Below are positions 12,227-21,358 of a stretch of DNA of 64,000 nt, one piece after another. Numbering within the stretch: the first letter of the stretch is position 1; the number at the start of each line of letters is the position of its first letter. A program made the position numbers and the translations under genes. Origin of the DNA: Bog-756 sp963696495 (GTDB taxonomy: Bacteria; Actinomycetota; Acidimicrobiia; Acidimicrobiales; RAAP-2); the NCBI GenBank assembly GCA_963696495.1, contig CAVOKJ010000005.1, positions 186,001 through 250,000 of the forward strand, given 5' to 3'. Under the pieces are notes generated by a model. It made no database searches and was not told the DNA's origin. It saw only the letters and a list, made by a program, of their open reading frames with translations.

Positions 12227-12712
12227 TCAGGGGAGGGGATCGGCACGGCGTCCCAGGGTGGCGAGCGGTCCGCCGGACAGCCGGTAGCCCACCCACTCGT
12301 CCTGGGGGACCGCCCCGATCGACCGGTAGAAGCGCAGGGCCTGCTCGTTCCAGGTCAGCACCGACCAGTCGATCCTGCGGTACCCGGCCCGCCCGGCGAC
12401 GGCGGCGAGCTCGGCGACCAGCTGGCGGCCGACGCCGGTGCCCCTGGCCTCCGGCCGGACGAACAGGTCCTCGAGCGCGATCCCGTGGCGGCCGGTCCAG
12501 GTGGAGAAGCTGAGGAACCAGATGGCCATCCCGACGAGGTGACCGTCCTCCTCGGCCACGTGGGCGAACACGGCCGGGGAGCCGCCGAACAGGGCCTCGG
12601 CCAGCATGTCCCGGTCCACCTCCACCGACCCGGGCGAACGTTCGAATTCGGCCAGTTCGTGGATCATCGCCACCAGCTCGTCGACGTCCTCGATGGTGGC
12701 CGGCCGGATCAT
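12227..12712 (-). CDS. GNAT N-acetyltransferase, diamine/thialysine acetyltransferase (SSAT)-like
   Basis: A 161-residue GCN5-type acetyltransferase. The N-terminus MIRPATIEDVDELVAMI, the segment ELAEFE, the FSTWTGRHGIALEDLFV strand and the acetyl-CoA loop RPEARGTGVGRQL match the spermidine/spermine N1-acetyltransferase and thialysine acetyltransferase branch. The ending WSVLTWNEQALRFYRSIGA is the usual GNAT motif B. The likely role is acetylation of a small amine; the exact substrate is not decidable. It converges with the isomerase-family gene across about 48 bases that contain a GGCCGCC/GGCGGCC inverted repeat. Confidence 0.85.
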   Translation of the reverse strand: MIRPATIEDVDELVAMIHELAEFERSPGSVEVDRDMLAEALFGGSPAVFAHVAEEDGHLVGMAIWFLSFSTWTGRHGIALEDLFVRPEARGTGVGRQLVAELAAVAGRAGYRRIDWSVLTWNEQALRFYRSIGAVPQDEWVGYRLSGGPLATLGRRADPLP

Positions 12713-12754
12713 GCGGTCAGGCTAGTGACCGGCCCGGTGTCGTGGCGACCGGTG

Positions 12755-13723
12755 TCACGGGATCAGCAGCACCCGCCCGAAGGCCTGGCGGCTCTCGATG
12801 TAGGCATGGGCCTCGCCCGCTTCCTCCAAGGGGAAGCGACGGTCGATGACCACGCGGAGCTGGCCGTCGGCGATGTCGTCGAGATGCCGGGCGATCACCG
12901 CATGGGCCCGACTGCCCAGGAACAGCTCGGCCCCGAGGAAGTAGCCCACCAGGGTCTGGTTGTTCGGCCGCATGGTCGAGATGTCGAGCCGTGCCGGGAG
13001 CTCCCGGCCGGCGTCGCCGAAGGTGATGCACCGTCCCCGGTAGGCGAGGCACTGGAGGCTCTTCTGCAGGTTCGATCCACCCACGGAGTCGACGATGACG
13101 TCGGCCCCCTTCCCCTCGGTGATGCGGCGGACCTCGTCGGCGAAGTCCACGGTCGAGTAGTCGATGCCGTGGTCGAGTCCGAGCTCGTGCAACCGGCCGA
13201 GGCGCGCCGGGCCCGAGGCGGTGGCCAGCACGCGGGCCCCGGCCCGGTGGGCCAGCTGGATGGCGGCGATGCCCACGCCGCTGGCTCCGGCATGGACGAG
13301 CACGGTCTCGGCGGGTTGCAGGCGGCCGAACTCGAACAGGGCGTCGTCGGCCGTGCCGAACGGCACCGGGACGCAGGCCGCCTGTTCGGTGGTGACGCCG
13401 GCGGGCACCTTCCAACAAAAGGATGCGTCCACGGCCCGCCGCTCGGCATGGGACCCGTCCAGGCCGACGGTCACCACCCGGTCGCCCGGCTCGATGGGCC
13501 GCACCCCGTCTCCGACGGCCAGCACCGTCCCCGCGCACTGGTAGCCCACGATGTGGGGCGTGGCCGTCATCGCCCCGCCCAGCCGGTTGAGGGTGTCGCC
13601 CCCCTCGACGCTGATGGCCTCCACCCCGAGCAACACCTGACCCGGGCCGACGTCGGGGTCGGGCACGTCCTCGTAGCGGAAGACCTCGGGCCCGCCCGTC
13701 TGGTAGTACACCGCTGCCTTCAC
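12755..13723 (-). CDS. NADPH:quinone oxidoreductase-like medium-chain dehydrogenase
   Basis: A 322-residue medium-chain dehydrogenase/reductase of the quinone oxidoreductase branch. The start MKAAVYYQTGGPEVFRYEDVPDP, the cofactor-binding loop VHAGASGVGIAAIQLA (about residue 145) and the end FGRVLLIP are typical. The zinc ligands of true alcohol dehydrogenases are not seen, so an NADPH-dependent reduction of quinones or activated double bonds is likely. It is transcribed in the same direction as the acetyltransferase gene 43 bases downstream and divergently from the next GGDEF-EAL gene. Confidence 0.86.
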   Translation of the reverse strand: MKAAVYYQTGGPEVFRYEDVPDPDVGPGQVLLGVEAISVEGGDTLNRLGGAMTATPHIVGYQCAGTVLAVGDGVRPIEPGDRVVTVGLDGSHAERRAVDASFCWKVPAGVTTEQAACVPVPFGTADDALFEFGRLQPAETVLVHAGASGVGIAAIQLAHRAGARVLATASGPARLGRLHELGLDHGIDYSTVDFADEVRRITEGKGADVIVDSVGGSNLQKSLQCLAYRGRCITFGDAGRELPARLDISTMRPNNQTLVGYFLGAELFLGSRAHAVIARHLDDIADGQLRVVIDRRFPLEEAGEAHAYIESRQAFGRVLLIP

Positions 13724-13983
13724 CGGACCCCCTTGATCATCGCCGCCACCACCCTAGGCATCTGGGCGTGCGACCGTCCCGGCCGCGTCGGTGCTCAAGT
13801 GCTCCGCCGTCCGTGCCGATGGCGAATTGTGCACGACTCTCGAGTGGGTGGAGCCGATGCCGCCGGTTCCGGGCGGGTGACACCGGAGTCGTCCCGTCGG
13901 GATCCGATTCCCGCCCGGCACGTCCCGGTCGTCGCCCCCGAGCGCGTCAACCGCGGTGGTCAAGTTGCCGCAGCCAGAGACCG

Positions 13984-15861
13984 ATGACCGGAGGCATGGA
14001 AGCGAACCAGACGGTCGGGGCCGAAGCCCCCGGCGGACCGGACGTGGTCTCCACCGACGAGGCGTCCACGACCGTGGAGGTCGGACCCGACCCCGACGCG
14101 ACGTCGGCCTCGCCGCTGGCCGACGAGCGGGTCGCGCTCGGCCATGCCCTCCAGGCGCGGTCCGACGAGGTCGGAAGGCTCGTCGACCAGCGCTTCTCCG
14201 TCGACCTGAAGGGCCATGCCTTCGTCGCCGCCCGGTTGGCCACCCACCTGATCGGTCGGTGGCTGGCCACCGATCAGGCGGCCTCCACCGAGGACGAGAA
14301 GATCCTCGCCGCCCAGGGCGAGCTGGCCCTCACCGAGGACGCCGCCCTCGACAGCGTGGCCAAGGCCTACTTCGCCTGGCGCGACGTCACCTGCCTGGTG
14401 TTGAGCGAGGAGGCCCAACGCCTGAAGGTGAGCGACGAGCTGCTGGCCATGGCCCGCGACGTCGTCCGGCTGAGCTGTGACGGGAGCCTCGTGCGGATCG
14501 TCCGGCAGTTCGACGTCACGAGGCGTGAGCTCCAGCACAAGCTCGACGACGAGCAGGCCACCCTGGCGTACCGGGCCCTGCACGACGAGCTGACCGGGCT
14601 GCCCAACCGCTCCCTGCTGGTGGACCGGCTGGGGCAGGCGGCCAACGCGCTCCTCCGTCGGCGGAACGCCGCCATGCTCCTCTATCTGGACCTCGACAAC
14701 TTCAAGGCGATCAACGACCGGTTCGGCCATGCCGCCGGCGACTGTCTGCTGGTGGAGGTGGCCGGTCGTCTCCAGGACCTGGTGCGGTCGGCCGACACCG
14801 TGGCCCGCCTGGGCGGGGACGAGTTCGTGATCCTGGTCCAGGACCTCGACGACCCCGATGCATCCGCCCGGTCGCTGGCCGAGCGGATCCACCACGCCAT
14901 GCGGATGCCGGTGGCCGTGGGGGAGCGGCACCTCTACACCTCGGTGAGCATCGGCATCGCGCCGGTGGCGCCCGGCGCCGACCCGGAGGTGTGCATGGCC
15001 CAGGCGGACGCCGCCATGTACCAGGCCAAGCGGGGCGGTCCCGCCCGCTACGAGTACTTCAACACGGTGATCGGTGACGACAACCGTCGTCAGAGCCAAC
15101 TGGCCCACGAACTGCGGGCCGCTCACGACCTCGGCCAGCTCTCCGTCCACTACCAGCCCCTGTTCAAGCTGGGCGGGGACATCGTGGGCATGGAGGCGCT
15201 GTTGCGGTGGGATCACCCCGAGCTCGGGTCGGTGTCGCCCGTCGAGTTCATCCCGCTCCTCGAGCGGAGCCGCGACATCGTCCACGTCGGACGCTGGGTG
15301 CTCGAGGAAGCGACCCGGCAGTGCGCCACATGGCAGGGCGAGGGCCGGCCCGACCTCACGGTGTCGGTCAACGTCTCGGCCCGCCAGCTGCAGGACCCCA
15401 GCTTCTTCGGTCACGTGAGCGAGGCCCTGGAGAGCTCCCGTCTGGCGGCGGACTGCCTGGTGCTCGAGGTCACCGAGTCGGTCCTGGTCATGGATATCGT
15501 CCGGATCGGCGAGCTGATGCAGAAGATCCGGGACCTCGGTGTGCACCTGGCGCTCGACGACTTCGGCACGGGCTATTCGTCCCTGCTCTACCTGAAGGAC
15601 CTCCCGATCGACCGGCTGAAGGTCGACCGCAGCTTCGTGGCCGGACTGGGCTCCTCGTCCGAGGACACCACCATCATCGCCACCGTGGTCGATCTGGCCC
15701 ACAACCTGGGACTTCGCGTGGTGGCCGAGGGGGTCGAGACCGAGGCCGAGCTGCACGCCGTCGGCGAGATGGGCTGCGACGAGGCCCAGGGATTCCTGCT
15801 GGGCCGACCGGGCCCACCCCAGTCCTTCGCCGCCCGGCCCGTGCTGCTGGCCAAGGGGTAG
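13984..15861 (+). CDS. Cytosolic GGDEF-EAL protein with N-terminal helical sensor
   Basis: A protein of about 625 residues without membrane segments. An N-terminal all-helical region (about 50-190, LGHALQARSDEVGRLVDQRF to RRELQHKLDDEQATLAY) resembles RsbRD-type or globin-like sensor bundles, which is inference. The GGDEF domain is intact (RLGGDEF at about 277) with an RSAD inhibitory site; the EAL domain has EALLRW (about 403), NVSARQL, EVTES, DDFGTGYSS, KVDRSF and AEGVE. ATG at 13984 is chosen; an ATG four codons later is equally possible. The roughly 260 bases between it and the divergent dehydrogenase gene hold no other gene. Confidence 0.9.
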   Translation: MTGGMEANQTVGAEAPGGPDVVSTDEASTTVEVGPDPDATSASPLADERVALGHALQARSDEVGRLVDQRFSVDLKGHAFVAARLATHLIGRWLATDQAASTEDEKILAAQGELALTEDAALDSVAKAYFAWRDVTCLVLSEEAQRLKVSDELLAMARDVVRLSCDGSLVRIVRQFDVTRRELQHKLDDEQATLAYRALHDELTGLPNRSLLVDRLGQAANALLRRRNAAMLLYLDLDNFKAINDRFGHAAGDCLLVEVAGRLQDLVRSADTVARLGGDEFVILVQDLDDPDASARSLAERIHHAMRMPVAVGERHLYTSVSIGIAPVAPGADPEVCMAQADAAMYQAKRGGPARYEYFNTVIGDDNRRQSQLAHELRAAHDLGQLSVHYQPLFKLGGDIVGMEALLRWDHPELGSVSPVEFIPLLERSRDIVHVGRWVLEEATRQCATWQGEGRPDLTVSVNVSARQLQDPSFFGHVSEALESSRLAADCLVLEVTESVLVMDIVRIGELMQKIRDLGVHLALDDFGTGYSSLLYLKDLPIDRLKVDRSFVAGLGSSSEDTTIIATVVDLAHNLGLRVVAEGVETEAELHAVGEMGCDEAQGFLLGRPGPPQSFAARPVLLAKG

Positions 15862-15889
15862 CGGGACGGCAGGCGCCGTCGGGCGGGCG

Positions 15890-17281
15890 TCAGGCCTCGG
15901 CGGGGATGGCCTGTTGGGCGTCCAGCATGTCGGCCATCACCATCCTGATGAAGTGGTCGGCCTCGTCGTTCATGCCCCCGGCGACGCCCCCGTAGACGGC
16001 CCCGGACGACGGCGCCTCACCGGCGTGGGCCTTGGCGTACTCCACGGCCTCGGCCAGGTCGGCGGCGAACGCCTCGGCGATACCGGCCTGGGTCTGGGGC
16101 CGGGTCACCGCCATGTGGAGCGCGTTCGGGTACTGCTGCCCGTTGAACCGCCAGCCCCGCTTCCGCATCGAGTCGTTCACGTGGTAGATGTCGAATTCGT
16201 CCGAGGTGAAGCTGAACAGGAAGGTCGGACGGCCGAGGATGCGGAGCTCCGGATGGGACAGCACGGCCTGCTGCATGACCTCGGCGGTCTCGAAGATCTG
16301 CCGGGCGTAGTTGCGGTAGCCCTCCCGACCGAGCTGCACCATCGATGCCCAGGTGGCGGCGATCAACCCTCCCGACCGGGACCCCTCCATGCCGGGCGAG
16401 CAGTACTTGCCGCCGCTCCAGTCGGTGCGGAAGAAGTACTGGGCGTTGCGGATGGCCTTGTCCCGGAAGGTGAGCACAGAGGTCCCCTTGAACGCGTAGC
16501 CGTACTTGTGGGTGTCGGCCGACATCGAGGTGACCCCGGGAACCCGGTAGTCGAACAGGGGGATGTCGTAGCCGAGCTCCTGGCCGAACGGCAGGATGAA
16601 GCCACCGAGGCAGCTGTCCACGTGGAGGCCGACGCCGTGGCGGAGGGCGATGTCGGACAATGCGCCGATGGGGTCGACCGTGCCGTATCCGTAGTTGCAG
16701 GCCGAGCCGATGATGGCCACGGTGTCCCCGTCGACGTGGGCATCGACCCACTCGGGGTCGACCGTGGTGGTGACCGGGTCGACCGGCGCCACGCGCAGAT
16801 CGATGCCGAACAGGTGGCAGGCCTTGTCGAAGGCCGGGTGGGCGGTCTCGGGCTTGATGACGTTGGGCCGGTGCACGCCCCGACTGTCGGCGGCGAAGTC
16901 GCGGTACGCCAGCATGGCGTGGCAGATGCTCCCGGTGCCACCGGTCGACACCAGCCCGACCGGCTCCCCGTCGTCGACCGCCTCGGCGTGGAGCAGGTCG
17001 AGGGTCATGGCGATGATCTCGGCCTCGAACTTCGTGGCACTGGGGCACAGGTCGCGTTGGAGCACGTTGACGTGGGCGAACAGCCCGAACGCCTCGTTCA
17101 TGAACCGGTAGTGGTCGTGGTCGCCGCAGTACATGGTCCCCGAGCACTTGCCCGACTCCCAGGACCGGTCCTCCTCGGCGGCCACGGTGTGCAGCATGGC
17201 GAGGATCTCCGAGCGCGAGGTCCCTTCCTCGGGAAGCTGGCGGTGCACGGGGAACCGGCCGTCGTAGGGAAAGGTGCTCAT
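15890..17281 (-). CDS. PLP-dependent decarboxylase/lyase, sphingosine-1-phosphate lyase-like group II
   Basis: A 463-residue pyridoxal-phosphate enzyme. The cofactor-phosphate loop STGGTGSICHAMLAYRD is near residue 120 and the Schiff-base lysine lies in SADTHKYGYAFKGTSVL (about 262). The HKYGYxxKG context is that of sphingosine-1-phosphate lyase and its bacterial relatives rather than classical glutamate decarboxylase, so a retro-aldol or decarboxylation reaction is possible. ATG at 17281 follows an AAGGAG ribosome binding site. It ends 28 bases from the stop of the convergent GGDEF-EAL gene; the upstream Gfo/Idh-type gene is 25 bases away on the same strand. Confidence 0.82.
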   Translation of the reverse strand: MSTFPYDGRFPVHRQLPEEGTSRSEILAMLHTVAAEEDRSWESGKCSGTMYCGDHDHYRFMNEAFGLFAHVNVLQRDLCPSATKFEAEIIAMTLDLLHAEAVDDGEPVGLVSTGGTGSICHAMLAYRDFAADSRGVHRPNVIKPETAHPAFDKACHLFGIDLRVAPVDPVTTTVDPEWVDAHVDGDTVAIIGSACNYGYGTVDPIGALSDIALRHGVGLHVDSCLGGFILPFGQELGYDIPLFDYRVPGVTSMSADTHKYGYAFKGTSVLTFRDKAIRNAQYFFRTDWSGGKYCSPGMEGSRSGGLIAATWASMVQLGREGYRNYARQIFETAEVMQQAVLSHPELRILGRPTFLFSFTSDEFDIYHVNDSMRKRGWRFNGQQYPNALHMAVTRPQTQAGIAEAFAADLAEAVEYAKAHAGEAPSSGAVYGGVAGGMNDEADHFIRMVMADMLDAQQAIPAEA

Positions 17282-17306
17282 GGCGCTCACTCCTTGGATG
17301 GGCCGG

Positions 17307-18308
17307 TCACGTTGGCCTCGGCCGCATGTCTGCTGCACGGTACACGGCATCGATCACCGTCATGTTGGCCACGGAATCGGACGGTGGGGTGAGGACCGGT
17401 CGACCCCGGAGGACGGCCTCGCGGAAGGCGTCGAGCTGGTAGGCGTACGTCGGGCGACGGGACGGGAACTCCGTCCGCCGCCCCCCGTCGGCCCGCACGG
17501 TGAGCCAGCTCAGGGTCTGGGGGGCGATCGGGTTGAACACCCGCAGGTCGCCGTCCTCGCCCACCGCCCGGGCGGACAGGTGGAGCAGGGACCTCGACCA
17601 CATCGAGCAGTGGATGGTGGCGGTGTGCCCGCTCGGGAACCGGAGCTCGGCCCGCATGGCCCGGTCCACCTCGGGGGAGTGGAGGAGGGGGGTGGCCGAC
17701 ACGACCGTCGGCTCCTCCCGGCCCAGCAGCCGGGCCCAGTGGACCACGTAGGAACCCATGTCCATCATGGCGCCCCCGGCCAGTCCGGCCTGATAGCGGA
17801 TGTCCGACTTGTCGGGGATGGGGGCGCAGAGCCACGCCTCGATGTGACGGAGTCGACCGAGCTCGCCACCGTCCACGATCTCCCGCATCCGCCGGGCCAG
17901 TGGGTGGTACCGGTAGTGGAAGGCCTCCATCACGACGAGGCCGGAGGCAGCGGCCGCCCGGTCAGCGGCCGCCGCGACCTCCTCGGCCTCCGCGGCATTG
18001 GAGGTGAACGGCTTCTCGCACAGGACATGCTTGCCGGCGTCGAGGGCCCGCAGGGTCCACTCGGCGTGCAGGCTGTTGGGCAGCGGGATGTAGACCGCGT
18101 CGACCGACTGGTCCGAGCAGACGTCCTGATAGTCGTCGGCCACCCGGTCGATGTCGTGGCGCCGGGCGAACGCCGAGGCCCGGTCCTTGTCCCGGGCGGC
18201 CACGACCGTCACCGACACCTCGGGATCGGCCGCGGCCGGCCTGAGGAGGGCGGCGGGCGCGATGCGGGCCGCCCCGAGCACTCCGAATCGGACCGTGGGA
18301 TCGGGCAT
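17307..18308 (-). CDS. Gfo/Idh/MocA family NAD(P)-dependent oxidoreductase
   Basis: A 333-residue sugar or inositol dehydrogenase-type protein. The Rossmann start VRFGVLGAARIAPAAL, the conserved YIPLPNSLHAEWTLRALDAGKHVLCEKPFTSNA stretch (Lys of the EKP motif, about residue 95) and EAFHYRYHPLARRM are family signatures. It should oxidise or reduce a sugar-like or pseudo-disaccharide substrate with NAD(P). ATG at 18308 is chosen because the upstream part of the frame is Arg/Pro-rich noise. It probably forms a two-gene unit with the PLP enzyme directly downstream. Confidence 0.87.
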   Translation of the reverse strand: MPDPTVRFGVLGAARIAPAALLRPAAADPEVSVTVVAARDKDRASAFARRHDIDRVADDYQDVCSDQSVDAVYIPLPNSLHAEWTLRALDAGKHVLCEKPFTSNAAEAEEVAAAADRAAAASGLVVMEAFHYRYHPLARRMREIVDGGELGRLRHIEAWLCAPIPDKSDIRYQAGLAGGAMMDMGSYVVHWARLLGREEPTVVSATPLLHSPEVDRAMRAELRFPSGHTATIHCSMWSRSLLHLSARAVGEDGDLRVFNPIAPQTLSWLTVRADGGRRTEFPSRRPTYAYQLDAFREAVLRGRPVLTPPSDSVANMTVIDAVYRAADMRPRPT

Positions 18309-18352
18309 GCCGCCCACGGTAGCCAACGGCGGGATCGGCCCGGACGGCGCTG

Positions 18353-19867
18353 CTAGCCGGCGTGGTCCCGCAGGGGCGTGGCATCGAGCGCACAGTAGCT
18401 GGGCGAGGTGCCGGGCCCCGTCGACGGCCGGGTCCGTTCCCTCGGGGGGTTCTCGATGCCGAAGGCGGCTACAACGCCGCCGAGTACGCACCACGTACCG
18501 GCCACCAGCACGGCTCGCCGGAAGCCGTCACCGAGGGCATGGGGCGAGAGGTAGTCGAGGCCGGTGATCCCGCCGATGGCCGGGAGCACGGCGACGGCGA
18601 TGAGGCCGCCGATGCGGGCCACGTCGTTGTTCACCGCGGAGGCGAGACCGGCCCGGGCCTCGTCCACCGAGTTGAGGGCGGTGGCGGTGAGCGGGGCGAC
18701 CGTGGTGGCGAGGCCGACGGCGATGACCAGGACGGCGGGCAGGACGCCGGACACGTAGGAGTCGGCGCCGGGCACGAAGACCAATAGGGCCAGTCCGACG
18801 CCCACCACGACCGGTCCGGCGGACATCTGGAGCCGCGGGCCGATGGTCGCGGCGATCCGTCCCGACCGGGCGGAGAACGCCAGCATCACGAGGGTCAGCG
18901 GGAGCAGCGCCACACCGGACTCCAACGGCGTGTAGTGGTCCACCACCTGGAGGACGACCGGCAGCAGGAACAGGACGCCGCCGAGTCCGGCGTAGACGAC
19001 CAGGGTCACCGCGTTGGTGACGGTGAACTGGCGGTTGCGGAACAGGCCCAGGGGGAGCATGGGTGACGCCGAGCGGTGCTCGACCACGAGGAAGGTGGAG
19101 GCGCTGACTGCGGCGACGGCGATGGAGCCCAGCACCGGGCCCTGCGTCCATCCCCGGGACGGGCCCTCGATCAGCGCGTAGGAGGCGGCGGCCAGTGCGG
19201 TGGTGGCCAGGGCCGCGCCGGCCGTGTCGATGCGCCCGCGGTTCGACGGGTCCCTCGACTCGGGGACATGGCGGTGCGACAACACCAGGACGGCGGCGCC
19301 GATGGGGATGTTGATCAGGAAGATCCACCGCCACGAGGCCGCGGCGATGAGGTAGCCGCCCAGCAGGGGGCCGACGGCGGTGGCCACCCCACCCAGTCCC
19401 GACCACGCACCGATGGCCTGGCTGCGATCGTCAGGGGAGAAGGACGCCTCCAGGATGGCCAGGCTCCCCGGGGTCAGGAGGGCGCCCCCGACACCTTGGA
19501 GGATCCGGGTGACGATCAGCTGGGTGGGACCCGAGGACACCGCGCAGGCCGCCGAGGCCACGGCGAACCAGCCCACCCCGATCAGGAAGATCCGCCGGCG
19601 ACCGAAACGGTCGCCCAGACTGCCGCCGAGGAGCAGCAGCGAGCTGAGGGTCAGCGCGTACCCGGTCACCACCCATTGCAGGGTGCCCAGGGGTGCGTGG
19701 AAGTCGCGGCCGATCGTCGGCAAGGCGATCCCGATGACGGTTGCGTCGACGGCGGCCATCCCCGAGCCAAGCACCGTGGCGGCGATGACCCACCGTCCGG
19801 AGGCGGTGTGGTAGCGGAGGCTCCGGGCCTCGCCGGCGCCGACGGCGGGATCGTCCGGTCCGGCCAT
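18353..19867 (-). CDS. MFS transporter, DHA2 family (drug:H+ antiporter, 14 TM)
   Basis: A protein of about 504 residues with about 14 hydrophobic segments, the size and layout of DHA2 (EmrB/QacA) efflux pumps. Motif A is seen as GGSLGDRFGRRRIFLIG and motif C-like glycines in VLGSGMAAVDATVIGIALPTIGRDF, the typical DHA2 opening. It should expel amphipathic compounds using the proton gradient. ATG at 19867 (MAGPDDP) is preferred; another start six codons upstream is possible. No adjacent TetR or MarR regulator is seen. Confidence 0.88.
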   Translation of the reverse strand: MAGPDDPAVGAGEARSLRYHTASGRWVIAATVLGSGMAAVDATVIGIALPTIGRDFHAPLGTLQWVVTGYALTLSSLLLLGGSLGDRFGRRRIFLIGVGWFAVASAACAVSSGPTQLIVTRILQGVGGALLTPGSLAILEASFSPDDRSQAIGAWSGLGGVATAVGPLLGGYLIAAASWRWIFLINIPIGAAVLVLSHRHVPESRDPSNRGRIDTAGAALATTALAAASYALIEGPSRGWTQGPVLGSIAVAAVSASTFLVVEHRSASPMLPLGLFRNRQFTVTNAVTLVVYAGLGGVLFLLPVVLQVVDHYTPLESGVALLPLTLVMLAFSARSGRIAATIGPRLQMSAGPVVVGVGLALLVFVPGADSYVSGVLPAVLVIAVGLATTVAPLTATALNSVDEARAGLASAVNNDVARIGGLIAVAVLPAIGGITGLDYLSPHALGDGFRRAVLVAGTWCVLGGVVAAFGIENPPRERTRPSTGPGTSPSYCALDATPLRDHAG

Positions 19868-19963
19868 GGCGACACCGTCCCACATCCGGTCCGGTCTGGC
19901 GAGCCGTCCGGTCGGGCGTCGGCCGTCGGTCGGACCGACGGCCTCGGGCCTCCGGCCTCCGGC

Positions 19964-21226
19964 CTACGGCCTCCGGCCGTTCGGCATCAGGTCGCTCGAG
20001 CCCCACTGCCCGAGGGCGTTGAGCTGCACCTCGTCGCCGGTGGCTTCGACGATCTGGCCCCCGCCGACGTAGAGGGCGGTGTGGTAGACGGTGGTCCAGT
20101 CGGTCTGGCTGTTCCCCCAGAACACGAGATCCCCGGCCTGGAGGCTGTCGAGTGCGACCGACACGCCGGCCGTGTGGTACTGGTCGTCGGCCACCCGGGC
20201 GAACGTGACACCGGCACCGTGGGTCCACGAGGCGAGCGCCAGTCCGGAGCAGTCGTAGCCGACCGGGCCGTTCCCGCCCCAGATGTAGGGCTTCCCCAGC
20301 TGCTGGAAGGCGAACAGGACGGCGCGGTCACCCGGCGTCACCGGGTCGAACACCAGCGCGGTGGGGGGTGCGGTCTGCGAGGCTGCATCACCGAACGGGG
20401 CGGCGGTCCCGTTCTGCTGCACGATCCAGTAGCCGGCGCCCGACTGGGTCGGCACCACCTTCTCGACCGGGTCGCCGGTGCTGTTCGCCGTCGAGCCGTG
20501 GAACTGGGCGTCCCCGAAGGAGAAAACTCCGCCGTCCGAGGCGACCAGCCAGTAGCCGCCGCCATTCGGGGCGGCGGCCATGCCCACGACCGGCTGGTTG
20601 AGATGGAGCGCCCCGGTCGACCCGTAGAAGTGGGCGTCACCGAAGGAGAAGACACCGCCGTCCGAGGCGACCAGCCAATAGCCGTTCCCGTCCGGGGTGA
20701 CGGCCATGCCCACGATCGGCTTGTTGAGGGTGAGGGCCCCGGTGGACCCGTCGAAGTGGGCGTCACCGAAGGAGAAGACGCCGCCGTCCGAGGCGACGAG
20801 CCAGTAGCCCTTGTGGTCGGCGGTGGCCGCCAGCCCGACGATGGGCTTGTTGAGCCGGAGCGCACCGGTCGACCCGTAGAAGTGTGCGTCCCCGTAGGAG
20901 AAGACGCCACCGTCGGACGCCACCATCCAGTAGCCCTGGCTGTCGGCCGTCGGCACCACCCCGACCACCGGCCGGTTGAGCGGCGTGCCGGGCGAGCCGT
21001 AGCCGGCCAGGCCGAAGGGGTACAGCGCTCCCGAGGAGGTCGCCAGCCAGAACCGGTCCGCACTCGGCGCCGCCGGGGTGTGGGCGACCGGCTGGGCGGC
21101 GGTCGCACCCGCCCGGGCACCCCCGGTCACGGCGACCACGCCGGTGGTCCCCACGGCGATGAGTGCGACCATCGCCACCGCCATCGACCATGGCGCGCGC
21201 CCTCGTCTGCTGCCTGGATGCCCCAT
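19964..21226 (-). CDS. Secreted NlpC/P60 endopeptidase with six-unit repeat domain
   Basis: A 420-residue exported cell-wall hydrolase. A signal or anchor (WSMAVAMVALIAVGTTGVVAV, about residues 13-34) is followed by six repeats of about 42 residues of the form GYWLVASDGGVFSFGDAHFYG..GAL.LNKPIVGM, then an NlpC/P60 domain with LGKPYIWGG, the catalytic Cys in YDCSGLA (about 325) and the catalytic His in VYHTALYVGGG (about 381). It should cleave peptidoglycan stem peptides, with the repeat region as a probable beta-propeller-like binding module. ATG at 21226 follows a GAGGGGCAGAGGG stretch. An AT-rich promoter-like region lies directly upstream. Confidence 0.88.
   Translation of the reverse strand: MGHPGSRRGRAPWSMAVAMVALIAVGTTGVVAVTGGARAGATAAQPVAHTPAAPSADRFWLATSSGALYPFGLAGYGSPGTPLNRPVVGVVPTADSQGYWMVASDGGVFSYGDAHFYGSTGALRLNKPIVGLAATADHKGYWLVASDGGVFSFGDAHFDGSTGALTLNKPIVGMAVTPDGNGYWLVASDGGVFSFGDAHFYGSTGALHLNQPVVGMAAAPNGGGYWLVASDGGVFSFGDAQFHGSTANSTGDPVEKVVPTQSGAGYWIVQQNGTAAPFGDAASQTAPPTALVFDPVTPGDRAVLFAFQQLGKPYIWGGNGPVGYDCSGLALASWTHGAGVTFARVADDQYHTAGVSVALDSLQAGDLVFWGNSQTDWTTVYHTALYVGGGQIVEATGDEVQLNALGQWGSSDLMPNGRRP
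20395..21062 (-). repeat. Tandem about 126-bp coding repeats within the NlpC/P60 gene
   Basis: About six in-frame copies of a roughly 126-base unit encode the 42-residue motif with core VASDGGVFSFGDAHF. The middle three copies are close at DNA level (the stretch around ccgtccgaggcgacc recurs at about 20540, 20663, 20790), while the first and last are diverged. Such near-identical units suggest recent expansion and could vary in number between strains. Confidence 0.75.
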
Positions 21227-21255
21227 CCCTCTGCCCCTCGCTGTGATCTATTACT

Positions 21256-21295
21256 GTGAGTAATAAGTATCTCACTCAGAGTGACATTTCGGCAA
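21256..21295 (-). promoter_or_regulatory. AT-rich promoter-like region with dyad upstream of the NlpC/P60 gene
   Basis: In very GC-rich surroundings this stretch is AT-rich. On the minus strand TTGCCG (21290-21295) and GATACT (21266-21271) are separated by 18 bases, a fair -35/-10 pair. A perfect 5-bp inverted repeat GTGAG-N10-CTCAC (21256-21275) overlaps the -10, so it could be an operator. No regulator is known. Confidence 0.4.
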
Positions 21296-21358
21296 CGGCC
21301 GACCAATCGGGTGCCTGGCCACCCCGGTCGGCGCTCGGGCCGCTACCGGGCCGGGCCT

